NCBI GenBank assembly: GCA_963281255.1
Contig: OY725503.1
Location: 3,906,001 to 3,970,000 of the forward strand
Direction of reading: 5' to 3'
Source: Aphrocallistes beatrix
Taxonomy: Eukaryota > Porifera > Hexactinellida > Sceptrulophora > Aphrocallistidae
DNA length: 64,000 bases
A program made the position numbers and the translations under genes. The notes beneath the pieces are model-generated. The model had not been told where the DNA came from and did not search any database. It was given only the letters and a program-made list of their open reading frames with translations. Shown in pieces: positions 15,001 through 24,643 of the stretch (position 1 is its first letter; the number at the start of each line of letters is the position of its first letter).

Positions 15001-18000
15001 AGATGTTAAGCAGAAATTGGCTATAGCAGCTGAAACCGAGATCATGATCTCCACTGCGAGAGAGGAGTATAGACCAGGTAGGGCAGGGGGGGTTAACTTT
15101 AAGCTTTTTTTAATTGTAATTTTTGAATTAAATATACAGCACAGAAATGAGCTAAACTATTCAACTAGCAATCGAGAGATTCATTTGATCATTAGCCGCA
15201 TTAGAGTGTTATTCAACTTCTCGAGCCGTTTCAAATCTTGCAGCTGATCTGTGCGGTACATTAGACAGGTGATGTCATCTGTCATTTTGAGCACCATTGA
15301 AGCATCTGAATGAGTGTACTTGATAACTAGCCGCGAGCGGTTGGGGCTTGCGAGGTAGAGTTGTTCCACTGCTTTAGAGAATTCGTCCCATGAAGAGAAA
15401 TAGGGCATTCTAATACTAATAATCTAAAGCACTAAATGATATTAATATTTTATTCTAGTGGCTACAAGAGGAAGTATTTTGTATTTCCTGATCGTCGAGA
15501 TGTCAATGGTAAACTGTATGTATCAGACTTCACTCAACCAGTTCTTGGAATTGTTCGATCTATCGATGGCAAAGTAAGTTCATTTCCTATCTCACTCTAT
15601 TATATGTAGTTGGTAGTTTATTATTTACTTGAATATCACAGAGCAGATCGATCCCCCATCACGAGCAAACGGATACAAGCCATCATAGACAAACAGACAA
15701 TGGTAACATTCATCTACGCGACAAGGGGTTTTTACGAAGAGCACAAATTCTTATTCACTCTGTTACTCACGCTCAAAATTGATATGAATCAGAAATTGAT
15801 CAAGCATAATGAATTCTTAACTCTAATAAAAGGTTTGTGGCACATTGACTAAATGGTTCAATTATGAACTCTTTATTTGATAAAATGAATGTGTACTCAG
15901 GTGGTGCAGCATTGGATCTAAAGACAGTGGTTCCTAAACCCTCTGCCTGGATTCTAGACATGACATGGCTGAACTTAGTCGAACTTAGCTCTCTTCCCAG
16001 TTTCTCAGAGATCCTGAATCAGGTCACAAAGGGAGACCGTATTTGGAAGCAATGGTTCGATTCAGAAGCACCTGAAGATGCAGTGATACCAGACGGATAC
16101 AACAACTCATTGGACACGTTTAAGAAGTTACTCCTCGTTAGGTGCTGGGTTGTGTTTAACTGTTTGAAACTGTATACTTCGTGGAGAAAAAAATGGATCA
16201 AGTGTTATGTTTTTGATTTTTCTAGGTCTTGGTGTCCAGACAGAGTGCTGTTCCAAGCGAGGAAGTTCGTGGCAGAACGAATGGGGAAACTGTACGCAGA
16301 GGGAGTCATCCTAGACATTGAGAAAATGTTCATCGAGTCCAAGTCCAGAACTCCACTCATTTGCTTCCTCTCTCTCGGGTCTGATCCTAGCGACTCGGTC
16401 AGGGATCTCGCCAAGAAGTTGAATTATGGTAACCAAGCTTAAAATGCTCTTTTAGAAACCGAGAAAGGAAGTAGCATTTATTCATCATTTGCTAGAGTTC
16501 AAAGCTGTGAGTATGGGCCAAGGCCAGGAAGTGCATGCCAGGCGTGGACTGCAGCAACTGATTCAGGGAGTGAGTGTAGCCTCAAATCATTCTAACTTCT
16601 GGGCCATCCATACTGAGTGTTATTTCTATAGGGCGGATGGATGTTGCTACAAAACTGCCATCTCTGTCTGGACTTCCTTGAAGAGTTGCTAGAAACAGTC
16701 ATAGATACAGCGACAGTACACGATGAGTTTCGTCTTTGGATAACAACGGAAGTCCATCCTAACTTCTCTATTAATTTGCTTCAGATTTGTGTAAAATTCA
16801 CATTCGATCCGCCCCAAGGGATCAAGGCAGGACTGAAAAGGACATATACGAACATCTCACAGGATCAACTTGACGTCTCGAACCTCTCGCAGTGGAAACC
16901 TATGCTGTACGCTCTCTCGTTCATGCACTCGATAGTGCAGGAGCGCAGGAAATTCGGAGCCATCGGCTGGAATATCCCTTACGAGTACAACCAGTCAGAT
17001 TTCAATGCAACTATGCAGTTTATTCAGAATCACTTGGATGATATGGACCTCAAGAAAGTGAGGCTACGTCTTGATTACTGTGTTCTAACAGACGTAAATA
17101 ATGTTTTAAATCTTGTTTGTGTAGGGCCCGTCCTGGGGTACAGTGCGGTACATGATTGGAGAGATTCAGTATGGAGGGAGAGTCACGGATGACTTCGACA
17201 AATATCTACTCAATGTCTTCGCTAAGGTACAAGACATTTACTTTTATACTTGTATGTGCGCAGTTTTAAACTAACACAACATTGGTTTTTTTTCTTAGTA
17301 TTGGTTTTGTGATGAAATGTTCAAACCCAGTTTTGAATTCTACAAAAAATACAACATCCCAGTGTGTAAGACTATCCAAGACTATCTCGATACGATTGAG
17401 AAACTGCCTCCAGTCGATTCTCCTGAAGTGTTCGGTCTACACAAGAATTCAGACATCACGTAAGTAGTTAACACCTGTTCTCAAATTTATAATAAAATTT
17501 AATATTACTACATACACACACACAGTTATCAAACTTCCACTGCGAAATTGATGCTGGACACCATATTGAACGTACAGCCTAAAGATAGCAGTGGTGGAGG
17601 CGGAGAAACGAGGGAGTCTGTGGTATACAAACTAGCAGAAGATATGCTGAACAAACTCCCTCCAGACTTCTTACCTCATGAAGTGGGTTTGACCGTGACG
17701 TCATTTATACTGAATGAATAGTTGATATCGGTTAATAACATTGAATTGCGTATAGGTTAAAGAACAAATGCATAAAATGGGGAAACTTCAACCTCTGAAC
17801 ATTTTCTTGCGTCAAGAGATTGATCGGATGCAGCGAGTGCTGGCCATAGTCAGGAGCACCCTGACAGATTTGAGACTGGCAATAGAAGGAACTATCATTA
17901 TGAGTGAGGTACGGGTGTAGTGTTAAATTTCGCAATTTTAATACAATATATGTGTGTATGATGTGAGAATATTGGTGTTAGAACTTGAGAGAAGCTCTGA

Positions 18001-20667
18001 ACTCAATGTACGATGCAAGAATACCGGAATCGTGGAGAAAGGTAGGTTATATCATAGCGGAAAATATATATTTGATTTATTATGCCAATTTTAACATTTG
18101 ACAGGTGTCTTGGGACTCCAGTACATTGGGTTTCTGGTTCACAGAGTTGTTAGAGAGAAATACACAGTTCCATACTTGGTGCTTTGAGGGCCGACCCAAA
18201 GTATTCTGGATGACAGGCTTCTTCAATGCTCAGGGATTCCTAACTGCCATGAAACAAGTTGGAACTTATACGTACATAACGGATGATAAAAACTGAGTTT
18301 TTATTACAGCTTATTTTGTTAGGAGGTAACTCGTGCTCACAAAGGCTGGGCTCTCGACTCAGTAGTGCTCCATAACGAAGTGATAAAACTGTCGAAAGAG
18401 GAGATAGAAGACCCACCCTCTGAGGGTGTGTATGTGTACGGGCTGTATATGGATGGAGGCGGTTGGGATAAGAAGAATTGTCGATTAACGGAACAACAAA
18501 ACAAGGTATGAATTCTGCAGCCGTATTCACTAAGATCTTAAGCACTAAGATCGATCTTAAGTCTTAAGATCGATCTTAAGTCTTAAGATCGATCTTAGTT
18601 AAGATCGATCTTAAGATCGAACTTAGAGCTATTCACTAAGAATTAAGATCGATCTTAAGATCGATCTTAGTTAAGATCGATCTTAAGATAGAACTTAGAA
18701 ATAACGTTAGGGTTAATATGATTAGAATATAGCATTATACTAATCAAATACAAAACTGAACTATAATATTTGTAATGGTAAGTGGTCATTTATTATTGAT
18801 CTAGTGAAAATAAACTATATTTCTTCTTTTTGTTCAAAATTGGGGCAATTAATGTCAATATTAGGAGCAAAGAAGATTGATTAACCCACTCCTGTAAGAC
18901 ATAGCTTCTATCTATGTAGTTGTACCGCCTGAAATGCCTGCTAGTGAGTCTCTTACATATCTGTGGTGAAATCTTTGTTTTAACTTTGAATTCTATTATG
19001 AAAATTCAATGTTTTATGCATGTAATCTATAATTATTCTACACTAGTCAATATCAAAGGAAGAGCTATCAAAGAGCACAAGTTATACCTCATGGATTCAT
19101 AATATTATATTAAACAAAACATATAAACGACGTGTCTTTATATATTGTAACATGAAAACCTCTCTAAAACAAAGTATAAACACTGGATATGAGAAGTACA
19201 ATAGATTGAACTCTATCGACGGTAAAATTTCTGCGTCATTTGGTGTTAAGAAAATAATTGGTGTCATTAGTGGTTATGGTAAGTCGGCGTCCTCCCGTGT
19301 ATATAAATTGCTGCTGAGTACTTGCATTAACAATACCAGACCAAATGGACAAATCATGCAAAGCAAATTGGACCAGAGAAGTCTCATTAATGAAATTGAA
19401 TCAGCAGGTGAGATTTTGAGAGGCTCAGGAATTCTGCTGACAAAAACAGGAAGCCAGAAAGACTGGTGTGGGGTACAAACACTGCTGGACAGGTAGAAGA
19501 CGAGGACATGTAATTATATCAGCAGATAGAAGTATTTCTGACTCTGCAGATCGGGTAACAGAGATGTTTCAAAACACCCTTGCTTTTAGCGGAATTACAG
19601 GTGCTGCTGATCTTTTTCAAAGCACCAGCTGAGAACAATGAAATTCCAATAGCATCAACAGTATCAGCTGCAGGTCCTGTTGAATTTGAAGATACTCCAA
19701 TTTTAGAGTCTCCAGAAGTTGAAATCCCGACAATATATACTCGTAAGCCATCAAAGAAAAGTCGGAAGAGAAGGCGAACTGTTGATGAGCAAGATGATTC
19801 GGTCAAACTCTTGAAGGCTGCAGACTTACTTCCATTACAGCAGGTTGATGAAGAGCAGAGGGACTATTATAGATTGAAACGTCAGAGACTGCTGAAAAAA
19901 TCATTGTGAATAGGAAAATAGGATCAAAGTGATTATTATCAGTCATGTGAATCAATATATAAAGCCTCTCTCTATAATTGTGCATATTGGAATGATTATA
20001 TGATCAAAGAATGTATGTTTGTTTATTCATACAAATCCAAAAAGAATTTGCCACGAATATAGCATGTGATACATGTTGCGATGTTACACACAATAAGGAG
20101 AAATGTTTTTAAAATATTTAAATTTTATTTGAAGTCTAATATCAATCAAGTTAGATTAAATGTTCGATAGAAGTAAGTTTGAACAACATTTATGGAGTAA
20201 TTAGTGAAAATCGAATCAATTACAATACTTAAGACACCTCCCTAGGTTGCTTAAAGTTCGGTCTTAAGTTCGGTCTTAAGATCGAACTTAAATCTTAGTG
20301 AATACCATTCTTAGTGAATACGACTTAAGATCGAACTTAAGACTTAAGCACTAAGATCGATCTTAAGATCGGTCTTAAGTTCTTAGTGAATACGGCCGCT
20401 GAACTTTTCTGTTAAGAATTTTTTTGAGACTCTTCTATGTCCATTCATTGCCTCTCTACACAGGTCTTATTCGTAAACATGCCAATCCTGCACTTATTCG
20501 CGATACAGCACTCAGGGGAGCGAGATCCTAAGATCTACTACTGCCCTGTCTATAAAAAACCGAGACGTACAGACCTCACCTACATAACTACAGTTCTCTT
20601 AAAGACCCTGGTTCACCCAGACCACTGGACGATGAGGGGGGTTGCCTTGCTCTGTGACGTCAAGTAA
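49..20667 (+). CDS. DNAH5: Axonemal outer-arm dynein heavy chain, DNAH5/DNAH8 type (5' end outside window)
   Basis: ATP-driven motor of the ciliary outer dynein arm. About 52 exons with GT-AG ends are readable: 49-425, 491-604, 670-837, 904-1082, 1208-1415, 1543-1730, then on to the tail stem. E20 is 6056-6425, E21 7767-8235, E38 14741-15077, E39 15459-15573, E51 18323-18505 and the last exon 20464-20667. Motor motifs occur in order: AAA1 P-loop GPAGTGKT (split across 8235/8289), AAA2 GPTGTGKT (split 9236/9437), AAA3 GEQGTAKT (near 10530), AAA4 GVGGSGKQS (near 11910). The stalk coiled coil (12787-13771) follows, then AAA5-6 and a C-terminal domain ending [16 protein letters not shown]. The match to DNAH5/8 runs through the whole length, including the tail; choosing between these two paralogues is inference. 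The N-terminal few hundred residues are missing because the window starts inside the gene. Three introns carry foreign content: nanos, SRP9 and a transposon. Confidence 0.95.
6697..6703 (+). promoter_or_regulatory. TATA-like box upstream of nested nanos
   Basis: TATAAAT lies 48 bp before the nanos ATG and is followed by a CT-rich stretch that could serve as an initiator. It is the only promoter-like signal in the 325 bp between the dynein splice donor and nanos. The match is short and the region AT-rich, so it could be chance. Confidence 0.3.
6751..7275 (+). CDS. nanos: Nanos RNA-binding protein, intronless, nested in a dynein intron
   Basis: Nanos proteins act with Pumilio and CCR4-NOT to repress mRNAs, chiefly in germline and stem cells. 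The 174-residue protein has a low-complexity Ser/Pro-rich N-terminus. Its C-terminal half has the two CCHC zinc knuckles of the family: CVFC, then His and Cys, followed by [17 protein letters not shown]. The reading frame is open further upstream, but the first ATG is at 6751. The gene sits on the same strand as the host, inside the 1341-bp intron between dynein exons 6056-6425 and 7767-8235, with 325 bp before it and about 490 bp after it. It has no intron, unlike the second nanos in this window. A CT-rich tract and a TATAAAT precede the start. Family assignment is firm; germline function is inferred. Confidence 0.93.
   Translation: MNYLYASSLPGPLDKAIDDVTKRASVSPYQFNPSDVTSPTFSSQQRDPTPRTFNVSFTLPKAGQTSPKPSIEIQQNPSPPVSPVDSIGIDYQLSVQRQRAALNRDRYKKVRFCVFCQSSKQPEHVYRTHVLKDPEGRVVCPYLRSYTCPLCGASGDDAHTMKYCPLRQPTIVFT
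15181..15408 (-). CDS. SRP9: Signal recognition particle 9 kDa protein, nested antisense in a dynein intron
   Basis: SRP9 pairs with SRP14 on the Alu domain of SRP RNA and slows translation while the ribosome is brought to the ER. The 75-residue ORF begins [18 protein letters not shown] and contains [14 protein letters not shown]-like and [16 protein letters not shown] blocks. These line up along the length with human SRP9, which is about 86 residues. The ORF is intronless, starts with ATG and lies wholly within the 381-bp dynein intron 15078-15458 on the opposite strand. Only 50 bp separate its ATG from dynein exon 39 (15459-15573), so its promoter must be tiny or overlap dynein coding sequence. 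The C-terminal tail is about ten residues shorter than in human. Confidence 0.9.
   Translation of the reverse strand: MPYFSSWDEFSKAVEQLYLASPNRSRLVIKYTHSDASMVLKMTDDITCLMYRTDQLQDLKRLEKLNNTLMRLMIK
18518..20398. mobile_element. Non-autonomous inverted-repeat DNA transposon in last dynein intron
   Basis: The two ends are inverted copies: GCCGTATTCACTAAGA at the left and its complement at the right, flanked by CTG on both sides (18515-18517 and 20399-20401), a likely 3-bp target duplication. Sub-terminal arrays of a palindromic TTAAGATCGATC-type motif fill 18530-18690 and 20245-20390. The interior holds two short ORFs (19152-19496 and about 19580-19909). The second has a basic KKSRKRRR patch and a charged helical tail, as in accessory DNA-binding proteins of some cut-and-paste transposons. 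No DDE transposase is visible, so the copy is probably non-autonomous or decayed. End sequence and 3-bp duplication recall the PIF/Harbinger group, but that assignment is tentative. The element almost fills the intron 18506-20463. Confidence 0.8.
19152..19496 (+). CDS. Transposon-internal ORF, unknown function
   Basis: A 114-residue ATG ORF inside the inverted-repeat element. No family is recognised. It is basic in its first half and has no visible catalytic motif. A second frame (19580-19909) follows with a nuclear-localisation-like KKSRKRRR patch and a charged C-terminus; its apparent start is TTG, so it may be a downstream exon or a decayed piece of the same gene. The assignment to the element rests only on position between the terminal repeats. 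Confidence 0.35.
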   Translation: MKTSLKQSINTGYEKYNRLNSIDGKISASFGVKKIIGVISGYGKSASSRVYKLLLSTCINNTRPNGQIMQSKLDQRSLINEIESAGEILRGSGILLTKTGSQKDWCGVQTLLDR

Positions 20668-20872
20668 TGACCGAATTTATACGATAGGAGTACCTTTTAC
20701 ACATTTATATTTTCTATCACTAACTTTCACTTTTTATACTTATTTATTTTTGCTAATTACTATTGAAGTTAGAAACGAAATAAAATAATTTCAATAGAGA
20801 TAACATGTATACCAGTTAATTGCTAACCTAATCTCAATCCTCTTACGCTATCAACTGGAGTACTTTCAAACT

Positions 20873-22635
20873 TCAGAGTTCATTTTTGTCGCTGGCCAGG
20901 GGTACGTCATCATCCCAACTGAAGTCAGACAGATCTATTTCATCGCCCAACTCGATCTCTCCATCCTTTCCATCCCAAGGTTCGGTATTCGGGATGTTAG
21001 GGAGACCTTCGGTTCTTAGTGGAGTGGTGGTCCCGCGGCCGACTGATATTTCTCTCAGGAGTTCGTCGATTCCTTCCAGATTGAAGGAGCCTCGTAAAAT
21101 GGCGAACCTTGCTTTGCGCGCGTTAACCACAGCCAAGGCAGGGTAGCCGAACCCTCCGATCTCCAGAGCGGACTCTAGCTCTGCCAGCTGTCCGCCTTCC
21201 GACCATGCCCAGCCCCAGCGACGGAGCTTGTACTTGTCTCCCAGCTCTGTCAAGATCTACATACGTGTAGATAGATAACAACAACAATAACGTTTCAGAA
21301 ATCTTTGATAGAATAGGGTTGCAAATAAATTTCGAAAGAATAAACTAGGATATAGGATTAATCATATCATACCTAATGGAGTTTTATATTCCACAAGAAA
21401 ATGTCGAGACTTGGATCTTTATCAAATCTTAATTCGAAATATTCGCAATAAAATGAGTCTACAATTCAGGTACAAACCTGCATGAACTTGTCTCTCCCCT
21501 CTGCTCTTGTGTCCAGGATGTGCGGCAAGAACGAGACAATGCAGAGAGCGTCAGCTAGACACTTGTCCATAACTTCCTGTCCCACAAGTTGGATCACTTC
21601 CGGAGCTGATAACTCCTCGCTCCACCTAGATAGCGCCCATTGGACGATTTCATCCTTGGTCCTGCCACCTGTGAATTCCTGCGCCGAGTCTCGCTGCTTG
21701 GGGCCAGCTGGGAAGAACTTTATAGTTGGGTAGCCTTGAACTGAGTATTGTGAGGCGATGTTCTTGTGAGCGGTCGCATCCAATGCTCCGAGTTTGACTT
21801 TGCCTTTCAGTTCGGTAGCAGCCTTAGCCCAGTGGGGAGCTAGGTTCTTGCAGTGACCGCACCAGGGCGCGTAAAACTCTACCAGCCATGGGTCGTCCGA
21901 TGAGATGACCTCTTGGTCAAAGTTCTCATCTGATAATTCTATCACATCGCTCTTCCCCTGGCCCCCTTGCTGGCCTCCTTGCTGGCCTCCTCCTCCCCCG
22001 GCACGAGCTTGAACCAGGTCGGCTAAAATATTATAACCACAAATCATGGAATCCTTGAACTTACTAATTTAATCGCCGTACTCCCAAATATAATTATTTA
22101 AACCTGAATCATGGAGTTCGGATAACAAACAATAAAAAGAAATACGTACAATGTTATCTGGACTTACCAGCCTCCTTCATGGCAGTTTGGATGATCGCTT
22201 GTGCAGATCTAGCACTCTGGTAGTCCTTCGGCTTGCTTTTGTCTGCACCGAAAATTTTGATAGTCGGAAATCCAGTGATCCCGTAGGGACTTCCTAGCGT
22301 GGAGTGTTTATCCATGTCGACAGCTCCTAAACACAATAATGGAAATTCATACCGAGATTCTACACAATTAAAGGTGTGAAAATAAAACAGATCTCACCTA
22401 CACTAACAACCCCTTTCAGCGCTGAGGCTGCCTTCTGCCATTCAGGCGCCAGATTCTTACAGTGCCCGCACCATGGCGCGTAGAATTCAACCATCCACAC
22501 GCCATCCCCGCCCAGCACCAGCTGGTTGAAGTTGGAAGGTGTTAGCTCGATGACGTCATCACTAGGAGAGTACAGGCTTGATGCCAGCCCCAGGTAGATG
22601 CACACGAGTGCAACAGGGGTTATTATAAAACGCAT
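20873..22635 (-). CDS. PDIA6: Protein disulfide-isomerase A6 (P5)
   Basis: Oxidises and reshuffles disulfides in the ER lumen. Four exons: 22398-22635, 22168-22326, 21478-22022 and 20873-21256, joining in frame to 441 residues (human P5 is 440). The ATG at 22635 gives a hydrophobic signal peptide, then [15 protein letters not shown]. Two thioredoxin domains each carry the active site [13 protein letters not shown] Gly/Gln-rich linker separates them, with [13 protein letters not shown] near 21970. The C-terminal domain has [15 protein letters not shown] and [16 protein letters not shown]. The protein ends in KNEL, a variant of the KDEL retrieval signal. Two upstream in-frame ATGs exist, but 22635 best fits a signal peptide. 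The gene converges on the dynein 3' end, about 200 bp away. Confidence 0.95.
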
Positions 22636-23687
22636 TCTACCTGTCATACCAAAGTTGAGTTTATAGATATTCAAGATAATTTAGGAATTATGAAATATTT
22701 CGATACTTTTTGAAATAAGAAATTAAGCCTTGGTGAGCTCTTTTAGAAAACTGCATCTGACGCGTCTCTTTTATATCCAAGATTTACCAGATACAATTAC
22801 AAGGTTATTTCATAAAATACAAATGGTAGATTATTATTGGTCCTTTGCTGTAAGAATATTCAAAACTTAAGCTTGAAGCACTGCTAGTAGTTCCATGAAG
22901 CTCTTGTCTCCACAATAAATTCTTACAATTTTGGTTAGTCATAGTATATAATTTCTTATGACCAATCCGCATGTTTTGAAAACGCCGTTTTAAAATGTGC
23001 TAGAATGTTGGCTGTGCAGACTATATGGAAATTGATACTTGCTCAGGTCTAAAATTAGAATTGGTTGATTTTGGGACTGGTTTTCCTAATAAAGAATTTT
23101 TCTCACAATTCTCTCGTGTTTCTAATTGCATTATTTAGGTAGACGGGTCTAAAATGTTAATCATTAGTTACGTAAGTTCAAAATTAGCACCCTTCTTCCC
23201 TATATAACACCTTTCCCCGGGTCTCTTTGAATCTCTCTCCTTGGATGACAGCCATATCAACTGTTCTACTAAACATCGATAAATCAATTTCAAATTGATA
23301 AGGGCCTATCAGGGGCGCCGAACTTTTCGAAATCTAAGGACACTTTCGGGGTTCCAGGGGGGGCTCAGCCCTAAATTATGTATTGCGTCTATGGGCCATC
23401 TTCGAATCCAAGGGGGGATCGAGCCCCCCCGAGTTCGGCGCCTATGGGACCTATAATAACCCAGATTGCTATGTTCTACTGAGGTCTCCATTTCCCTTAG
23501 TGAATGAGCTTATTACTTACATAAAATATTAATGCAATCAAACATTAGGTTATGACAAATAAAATACCTATTGCTAATCACATAATTACTTGATATAATC
23601 CACATTCAGACATGCTAGTATCATGGGTCTACAAAGTACAGAGTTCACTAGTAAGCTTATTGCTGTCGGGGGATGTAATGAAGTAGG
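22636..23687. other. Intergenic region between PDIA6 and eIF5A
   Basis: About 1 kb without a supportable gene. It holds the PDIA6 promoter side and the eIF5A 3' flank. The only structured item is the GC-rich inverted-repeat element at 23303-23451, listed separately. Confidence 0.6.
23303..23451. mobile_element. MITE-like element with GGCGCCGAAC inverted ends
   Basis: A 149-bp GC-rich island in AT-rich DNA. GGCGCCGAAC near 23314 is matched by GTTCGGCGCC near 23433, and both arms extend imperfectly outward (CCTATCAG against CTATGGG). It has G-run and C-run stretches inside and no coding capacity. No clear target duplication could be assigned. It looks like a short non-autonomous DNA transposon. 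Confidence 0.6.
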
Positions 23688-24146
23688 TCATTTGTTCAGC
23701 GACTTGGTTCCCATGGCCATTTCCTCCCCCATAGCTTTCAACACGGTCACCAGAAACTGGTCCCCCTTATCATGTTTATCGGTTATTTCCTTCCCAATCT
23801 CGTTCTCTGGTAGCTTTATGTCGTTCCTGACTTCTCCAACGTCATTCATCAGGGAGAGGTAGCCTTCGAATAGATCCACAAGCTGATAGTCAAGGCGAGA
23901 AATATTAGGCACATTCATATTGTGAGTGGATGGGCAGATATCTTCATACTTCTTACCAGTGAAAAGATCAATCCCAACCATATGCACCTTAGCATGGCCG
24001 TGCTTCCCAGTCTTACTGGTGGACATTTCGACGATCTTGCATGGATGACCCTTTATCACCACGCTCCCGTTCTTGCGAAGAGCAGAGCACTGTTGTGGAT
24101 AAGTCAGGGAAGCTCCAGATTTCCCACTTTCAAAATCCTCTGCCAT
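23688..24146 (-). CDS. EIF5A: Translation elongation/initiation factor 5A
   Basis: eIF5A carries hypusine and helps ribosomes through proline stretches and termination. Single exon, 152 residues from the ATG at 24146; an open frame continues six bases upstream but begins with TTG. The hypusine loop [14 protein letters not shown] is intact, with the modified Lys at about residue 48. Further hallmarks are [22 protein letters not shown] and a C-terminal OB fold of normal length (human is 154). No intron is present. It follows the phosphatase gene on the same strand with about 500 bp between. Confidence 0.97.
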   Translation of the reverse strand: MAEDFESGKSGASLTYPQQCSALRKNGSVVIKGHPCKIVEMSTSKTGKHGHAKVHMVGIDLFTGKKYEDICPSTHNMNVPNISRLDYQLVDLFEGYLSLMNDVGEVRNDIKLPENEIGKEITDKHDKGDQFLVTVLKAMGEEMAMGTKSLNK

Positions 24147-24643
24147 TGCCAAGTAGAGCTGTTTTGTATAAGGGAAACGATAGATTAGTTGTAGATGCTA
24201 GCTGGAATAGCTAAGGGTAGTGGAATGAAACCTAGTGAGTGGTTATATAAACTTTTTATAAGCCTACAAGTCACTATGTTCTAAATTTAGTGACTATATG
24301 CCTTCCATTAGATGTGCAATGGATGAAGATAATCCAGTCAATACAATGGACTACGCACTAACCTAAATTAGATGTAACAACTATGGCATGGCCTAATTAT
24401 AGATTTTTAAGTTCTCGCATTTGAGGTGGTAATTACACTGTATTACTCGTACGCGTAACGGTCAATATGGATAGCTCAGCTCAGATTATGAACGGCTACC
24501 ATTCTAAAATAATTCCATTAATCTTTAATAATCAATAGTCAAATGGACGCAAGTGAAGCTATAAGAGATATTCATTTCAAAGAATTAGGGTTTATATAAT
24601 ATAAATGTATGACACAATTATTTAACACTATCACAGTGCACAG
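24147..24643. other. Intergenic region, eIF5A promoter side
   Basis: Roughly 500 bp of AT-rich DNA between the eIF5A start and the PTP stop, both on the minus strand. No ORF, repeat or RNA gene was recognised. It should contain the eIF5A promoter and the PTP 3' untranslated region. Confidence 0.6.

Noticed and set aside
15079..15180. Plus-strand reading on from dynein exon 38 into the SRP9 intron
   Set aside because: A GTAGGG donor follows the exon, and the conserved next residues resume at 15459, so this is intron.
19580..19909. 109-residue ORF as a host gene
   Set aside because: It starts with TTG and lies between transposon ends, so it is treated as part of the element.
24147..24152. Start of eIF5A two codons earlier
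   Set aside because: The codon there is TTG; the first ATG is at 24146 and fits the family N-terminus.
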